Assembly (NCBI GenBank): GCA_913053815.1 | Contig: CAJXGK010000056.1 | Span: 1 to 9,306, forward strand | Source: an uncultured Rhodanobacteraceae bacterium | GTDB taxonomy: Bacteria > Pseudomonadota > Gammaproteobacteria > Xanthomonadales > Rhodanobacteraceae | Direction: 5' to 3' | Length of the DNA: 9,306 nt | Part shown: piece after piece, positions 6,697 to 9,306 of the stretch | Numbering within the stretch: the first letter of the stretch is position 1 | Layout: the number at the start of each line of letters is the position of its first letter | Notes under the pieces: model-generated | What the model saw: only the letters and a program-made list of their open reading frames with translations | Told to the model about the DNA's origin: nothing | The model's database searches: none | Made by a program: the position numbers and the translations under genes

Positions 6697-7578
6697 TCAG
6701 CGCGGTTTGAAGCCGAGGAAAGCGGCCTGAAAGGTCGTATAAGCAGCCCGGTCCTTATCTCCCTCGACCGGGGGAGTACGAATGGCCAGTTCCACATACT
6801 GGTCCCCTGGCGGATGTCCCGGCATACCTCGCCCACGTAAGCGCAACCTTTTACCCACGGCACTGTTCGGGGGAATGCGCATCTCGACCTCACCGCCCAG
6901 GGTGGGCACCTTGATGCTGGCACCTAACGCTGCTTCCCAAGGGGCCAGATAAAGCACATGGTATAGATCGTGACCCTGAACCCGAAAACGTGGATCATCA
7001 CGCAGCCCAACTTCTAGTAGCAAATCTCCAGCAGGACCACCGCCCATGCCAGGGCCGCCCTGTCCAGCCAGTCGGATTACCCGGCCCGACGGGATTCCGG
7101 CGGGAATCTTCACGTCCAGAACCCGTTCCCGACCACTGGAATCGCGTAGGGACACACGGGTACTACCACCATGAAAAGCACTCGATAAATCCACTTCAAT
7201 CCTTGCTTGCATATCCTGACCGCGCATCCTGCGAGTTCGTCCACCGCGTCTCTGCTGACCAAACAGGGCATCGAAGAAATCACTAAAACCCGCATCAGAA
7301 AATCCTTCACCACTTCCCGTACCCCAGCCGGGAGGTGGCTGAAAGGTGTCACCAGCGTGGTACCCCCCTGCACGAACCTGGTCATAAGCAGCACGTTTTT
7401 CCTTGTCCTTGAGTACCTCATAGGCTTCGTTAATGGTCTTAAACTGTTCCTCGGCCGCGACTTCCTTACTCACATCAGGGTGATATTTGCGCGCAAGCTT
7501 ACGATACGCCGCCTTGATCTCGGCGTTCGATGCCTCTGGTTTTACATTAAGTATGTTGTAGTAGTCTTTGAATTCCAT
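6697..7578 (-). CDS. cbpA: CbpA-type DnaJ-family co-chaperone (no zinc finger)
   Basis: This 293-residue protein starts with a J domain (residues ~4-70: KDYYNILNVKPEAS, AEIKAAYRKLARKYHPD with HPD at 33-35, and NEAYEVLKDKEKRAAYDQ). A Gly/Phe-rich linker follows (~72-115, with GYHAGDTFQPPPGWGTGSGE and GFSDFFDALFG). Then come the two substrate-binding beta domains (RIEVDLSSAFHGG, VKIPAGIPSGRVIRLAGQGGPG, DLYHVLYLAPWEAALGA, KVPTLGGEVEMRIPP and RLRGRGMPG). The four CxxCxGxG zinc repeats of true DnaJ are absent, which marks it as CbpA. It stimulates the ATPase of DnaK and is linked to stress and nucleoid functions. No cbpM modulator gene follows: only 86 nt separate its stop from pilH. It shares its strand with hsp20 but has its own upstream region, because a terminator closes hsp20. 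Only a weak GAG-type ribosome binding site is seen. Confidence 0.92.
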   Translation of the reverse strand: MEFKDYYNILNVKPEASNAEIKAAYRKLARKYHPDVSKEVAAEEQFKTINEAYEVLKDKEKRAAYDQVRAGGYHAGDTFQPPPGWGTGSGEGFSDAGFSDFFDALFGQQRRGGRTRRMRGQDMQARIEVDLSSAFHGGSTRVSLRDSSGRERVLDVKIPAGIPSGRVIRLAGQGGPGMGGGPAGDLLLEVGLRDDPRFRVQGHDLYHVLYLAPWEAALGASIKVPTLGGEVEMRIPPNSAVGKRLRLRGRGMPGHPPGDQYVELAIRTPPVEGDKDRAAYTTFQAAFLGFKPR

Positions 7579-7749
7579 ACGCTAATTATCTCTATACACT
7601 AAACAGTACCCCGATACACCTACTGTGCAGTCCCACCGCTTCGTGGCATCCTCACTGACGCCTCACCCACCTGCCTGATAGGTCTCGAAGACTCGTTGTG
7701 GGGTGTTTTACACTCGAAATGCTCATGACGGTTTTTTGAAGCCCCCTAG
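7579..7749 (-). promoter_or_regulatory. Leader/promoter region of cbpA with a short dyad
   Basis: This gap lies after the hsp20 terminator and before cbpA, so it should hold the cbpA promoter. I find no convincing -35/-10 pair and no sigma-32 match. A perfect 6-bp inverted repeat, ACAGTA (7603-7608) with TACTGT (7621-7626), 25 nt upstream of the cbpA start, could be an operator or leader hairpin. Confidence 0.3.
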
Positions 7750-7782
7750 AAAAGACCTGCGGCGCTGGAGACACCGCAGGTC
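7750..7782 (-). terminator. Rho-independent terminator of hsp20
   Basis: The arms GACCTGCGG (7754-7762) and CCGCAGGTC (7774-7782) are perfect 9-bp inverted repeats with an 11-nt loop. On the minus strand the stem is followed directly by TTTT then C (7753 down to 7750). It lies 24 nt past the hsp20 stop and before cbpA, so most hsp20 transcripts should end here. Confidence 0.8.
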
Positions 7783-7806
7783 AGTACTCAGATATTTACC
7801 TCACAC

Positions 7807-8259
7807 TTATTCGCCGTACTGGATTTCAATGCGTCGTGCTGTGGACTCAGGTTTCTTGGGAATCGAAATTTCCAATACCCCATGTTGACCCTTGGCTTGA
7901 ATACCTTCGGGATTGGCACTATCCGGCAAGGCAAAGCGACGGTAAAAAACTCCACGTGAACGTTCGATACGGGTAAATTTTTCACCTTCCTCACGTTCTT
8001 CGAGCGTACGCTCACCTTTGATAGACAAAATCCCTTTTTCCATGTTTACTTCAATATCCTTGGGATCAACACCTGGAATGTCGGCAAGGATCACAAAACG
8101 CCGATCTTCTTCCCTGATATCCACACGCGGCACCCATTGACTGGTTACCACATTCGACTGGTCACCTTCCTCGGACAAGAAAAAACGATCAAAAATATGT
8201 TTGAACTCATCAGGAACCTGCACGCTAGTATTCCACATATTGTTACGGCTGATGCTCAT
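7807..8259 (-). CDS. Hsp20/alpha-crystallin family small heat-shock protein
   Basis: This 150-residue, ATP-independent holdase chaperone of the IbpA/Hsp20 type binds unfolding proteins in large oligomers. The N-terminal arm (~1-45) includes FKHIFDRFF. The alpha-crystallin domain starts at WVPRVDIREEDRRFVILADIPGV and continues with KDIEVNMEKGILSIKGER, ERSRGVFYRRFALPD and HGVLEISIPK (the GVL motif). The C-terminal anchoring motif is I-E-I in RRIEIQYGE. Length is normal. The ATG at 8259 is preferred because AAGGAGG (complement of 8267-8273) lies 7 nt upstream; an in-frame TTG at 8265 would leave only one base between it and that site. A sigma-32-like promoter precedes it and a terminator follows it, making it a self-contained heat-shock unit beside cbpA. 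A specific symbol such as ibpA or hspA cannot be chosen from sequence alone. Confidence 0.94.
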   Translation of the reverse strand: MSISRNNMWNTSVQVPDEFKHIFDRFFLSEEGDQSNVVTSQWVPRVDIREEDRRFVILADIPGVDPKDIEVNMEKGILSIKGERTLEEREEGEKFTRIERSRGVFYRRFALPDSANPEGIQAKGQHGVLEISIPKKPESTARRIEIQYGE

Positions 8260-8308
8260 GCTCAATCCTCCTTACAAGGTTAAAGCGGTCAATCCCGCAC
8301 TACTCATT

Positions 8309-8337
8309 ACATGTGGCCGAGGACGTTTACATTCAAG
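8309..8337 (-). promoter_or_regulatory. Sigma-32 (heat-shock)-like promoter of hsp20
   Basis: On the minus strand a perfect -35 element CTTGAA (complement of 8332-8337) is followed, after 15 nt, by CCACATGT (complement of 8309-8316), which matches the -10 consensus CCCCATNT at all but one position. Spacing fits the 13-15 nt typical of RpoH promoters. It would start transcription around 8300, leaving a roughly 40-nt leader before the hsp20 ATG. The promoter sits in the intergenic region shared with the divergent peroxiredoxin gene. Confidence 0.6.
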
Positions 8338-8400
8338 CATTTGCGGCCTGGATGTTTTATCATATCAGCCCTTGTTTTTAAGCAATTATTGGAACACCCC

Positions 8401-8877
8401 ATGAGCATCCAGCCGGGCAGTGTCATCCCCAGCGTCGACGTGAGCATCCTGCGTGACGGCACCGAAATCGTAAATACTAAGGGACTTTTCGCAGGCCGGA
8501 AAGTGGTACTGTTCGCCGTCCCAGGAGCTTTTACACCCACCTGTTCACTCAAGCATCTACCCTCTTATAGCGAACATATTGCCGCCTTTCAGGAACGTGA
8601 TATCAAGCTAATCTGCATGTCCGTGAATGACAGTTTTGTGATGGACGCATGGCGCAAGGCGGAACATGTACCAGACGGAATTATCATGCTCGCGGACGGC
8701 AACGGAGCCTTTACCAAGGCTCTAGGACTGCAACTGGATGCCCACAGTTTCGGTATGGGTTTACGCGCACAGCGCTTTGCTCTCTATGCCGAGGATGGCG
8801 TGGTGAAACAACTCCATATCGAGGCTCCCGGCGAATACAAGGTATCGGGGGCCGAGGCGATGCTCGCAGTGCTATAG
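8401..8877 (+). CDS. Prx5-family (type II) thiol peroxiredoxin
   Basis: This 158-residue cytoplasmic peroxidase reduces hydrogen peroxide and alkyl hydroperoxides. The peroxidatic motif is VPGAFTPTCS with Cys48, set in the Prx5-type frame VVLFAVPGAFTPTC. A second Cys at position 72 (IKLICMSVNDSFVMDAW) matches the second cysteine of plant and bacterial type II enzymes. Further family marks are ADGNGAFTKALGL and LRAQRFALYAEDGVV. Reduction is usually by glutaredoxin or thioredoxin; no glutaredoxin domain is fused to the C-terminus here, unlike the Haemophilus-type hybrid. ATG at 8401 is where family likeness begins; TTGGA about 8 nt upstream is a weak ribosome binding site. It is divergent from hsp20, which places oxidative and heat stress genes back to back, but no OxyR-type site could be identified by eye. 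Confidence 0.93.
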   Translation: MSIQPGSVIPSVDVSILRDGTEIVNTKGLFAGRKVVLFAVPGAFTPTCSLKHLPSYSEHIAAFQERDIKLICMSVNDSFVMDAWRKAEHVPDGIIMLADGNGAFTKALGLQLDAHSFGMGLRAQRFALYAEDGVVKQLHIEAPGEYKVSGAEAMLAVL

Positions 8878-9062
8878 AGGCGGCACGAAATATCAATGCA
8901 CCCTCGAATCATTTCTTGCGCGAATTCATCCGTTCCGGCGAATGGGCTGCTACAAGTATTCCTGTTGGGCAGCAATGATGGCAACAGGCCCATTCACCTG
9001 TAGCAAGCACCCCGGGACTCCTCGCCACGTTGGGATGCGTCTGGACCGCACCACGAACCCCG
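8878..9062. other. Non-coding stretch downstream of the peroxiredoxin
   Basis: No credible gene is seen on either strand. It holds a potential branched hairpin: GAATGGG (8940-8946) pairs with CCCATTC (8989-8995) and CCTGTTG (8961-8967) pairs with CAACAGG (8982-8988), with a 14-nt bulge on the left arm. No T-run follows, so terminator activity for the peroxiredoxin is possible but unproven. The last five bases, CCCCG (9058-9062), are the left copy of a target-site duplication of the element that follows. Confidence 0.45.
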
Positions 9063-9077
9063 TGCATATTCCGGCCC

Positions 9078-9138
9078 AAGGTGAACACTTGTTCTGATTG
9101 AACGTGAACGCTCGTTCTGGTTCAAGGTGAACACTTTT
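9078..9138 (+). repeat. Left repeat array of the miniature element (23-nt period)
   Basis: Units begin at 9078, 9101 and 9124; the third is partial. The shared core is AA-G/C-GTGAAC-A/G-CT followed by YGTTCTG in the first two. Two full turns of DNA per unit would place the motifs on one face of the helix, as expected for transposase-binding sites. Confidence 0.7.
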
Positions 9139-9149
9139 GGGGATTTTCC

Positions 9150-9192
9150 GGAATGGGTGTTCACCTTCCCGGAATCGGTGTTCATCTTCGCC
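9150..9192 (-). repeat. Right repeat array of the miniature element (21-nt period, inverted)
   Basis: GGAAT-N3-GTGTTCA-Y-CTTC occurs at 9150 and 9171, with GGAAT recurring at 9193 as part of the terminus. It is the reverse complement of the left units (GTGAACAC), so the whole element is one large imperfect palindrome. Confidence 0.7.
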
Positions 9193-9237
9193 GGAATACG
9201 CACCCCGGCAATGGACAAACAGGCCGCTACCTATTCC

Positions 9238-9264
9238 GTCATTCCCGCGGAGATGGGAATCCAC
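9238..9264. repeat. REP/dRS3-like dispersed repeat (ATTCCC-N8-GGGAAT)
   Basis: ATTCCC (9241-9246), eight bases and GGGAAT (9255-9260), within CGTC...CCAC, match the pattern of the dRS3-type inverted repeat known from Neisseria. The same sequence is common between genes in many Proteobacteria (GTCATTCCCGCG...GCGGGAATCCA). The inner bases GCGGAGAT only partly pair. The remaining bases to the window end (9265-9306) show no recognisable feature. Confidence 0.6.
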
Positions 9265-9306
9265 CCGGACCGGACCACGTTGGAGGCTTGCGCGGACGCT
9301 GCCGTG

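Larger units (their letters stand above)
9063..9202. mobile_element. 140-bp miniature (non-autonomous) element, probably IS21-family derived
   Basis: The element begins TGCATATTCCGG (9063-9074) and ends CCGGAATACGCA (9191-9202). These termini are inverted repeats matching at 11 of 12 positions, and the likeness continues into AAGGTGAACAC on the left and AAGATGAACAC on the right, about 26 nt in all. It is flanked by an exact 5-bp direct repeat, CCCCG, at 9058-9062 and 9203-9207, as a target-site duplication. Inside are three forward GTGAACAC-like motifs 23 nt apart and two inverted ones 21 nt apart. TG...CA ends, several internal terminal repeats and a 4-8 bp duplication are features of the IS21 family. 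It has no istA/istB coding capacity, so it would need a transposase from elsewhere. The family assignment is inferred; the structure is directly visible. Confidence 0.7.

Noticed and set aside
7110..7421. 103-residue frame inside cbpA on the same strand
   Set aside because: It lies in another frame of the well supported cbpA gene and has no ribosome binding site or family likeness.
9078..9192. CRISPR array
   Set aside because: Units are short and directly abutting without spacers, differ between copies, switch orientation in the middle and are enclosed by terminal inverted repeats with a target duplication.
8950..9264. 104-residue minus-strand frame starting MDSHLRGNDGI
   Set aside because: The first residues are the translation of the REP-like repeat, a well-known source of spurious proteins. 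The rest is the translated miniature element and its flank, without family likeness.
1..9306. A new defence, toxin-antitoxin or secondary-metabolite system
   Set aside because: All sizeable genes belong to known metabolic, signalling or stress families. No nuclease, toxin, reverse transcriptase, helicase or biosynthetic core is present.

Overview
The window joins two parts that do not look like they come from one gene neighbourhood. Positions 1 to about 1645 hold a left part: the end of an XdhC-type molybdoenzyme maturation gene, a MocA-like cytidylyltransferase overlapping it, and the first ~75 codons of a Rieske-type aromatic-ring hydroxylase alpha subunit. Near 1646-1664 the Rieske frame stops matching its family. 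In another frame, the catalytic domain of a 2-oxo acid dehydrogenase E2 (SucB type) begins in mid-protein. The host of the left part cannot be named from the sequence. The right part (about 1646-9306) reads like a proteobacterium, most likely a gammaproteobacterium, judging by SucB/LpdA, a PilH-type receiver, CbpA and AcuI/YhdH.

The right part starts with a plus-strand run: E2 (5'-truncated), lpdA (dihydrolipoyl dehydrogenase, E3), a leucine-carboxyl-methyltransferase-like SAM methyltransferase, and an AcuI/YhdH-type acryloyl-CoA reductase. The last three are 31 and 11 nt apart and are probably co-transcribed. E2 and E3 serve the 2-oxoglutarate dehydrogenase complex, and AcuI detoxifies acryloyl-CoA to propionyl-CoA. 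A 364-nt gap follows, with a possible 48-residue minus-strand ORF and a hairpin just past its stop. Then comes a stand-alone PilH-like response regulator.

Next is a stress-protein block. Minus-strand hsp20 (small heat-shock protein) and cbpA (DnaJ-family co-chaperone) run toward pilH and are separated from it by a perfect 27-nt palindrome. hsp20 has a heat-shock sigma-32-like promoter, a strong ribosome binding site and a Rho-independent terminator. A Prx5-type peroxiredoxin diverges from hsp20.

The last ~430 nt hold no gene. They contain a 56-nt potential hairpin, a 140-bp miniature transposable element and an ATTCCC-N8-GGGAAT REP/dRS3-like repeat. The miniature element has TG...CA ends, ~26-nt inverted termini, arrays of GTGAACAC motifs and a 5-bp CCCCG target duplication, which fits a non-autonomous IS21-family derivative. 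I see no evidence of a new multi-gene system. The two observations most worth checking are the chimeric junction at ~1650 and this miniature element.
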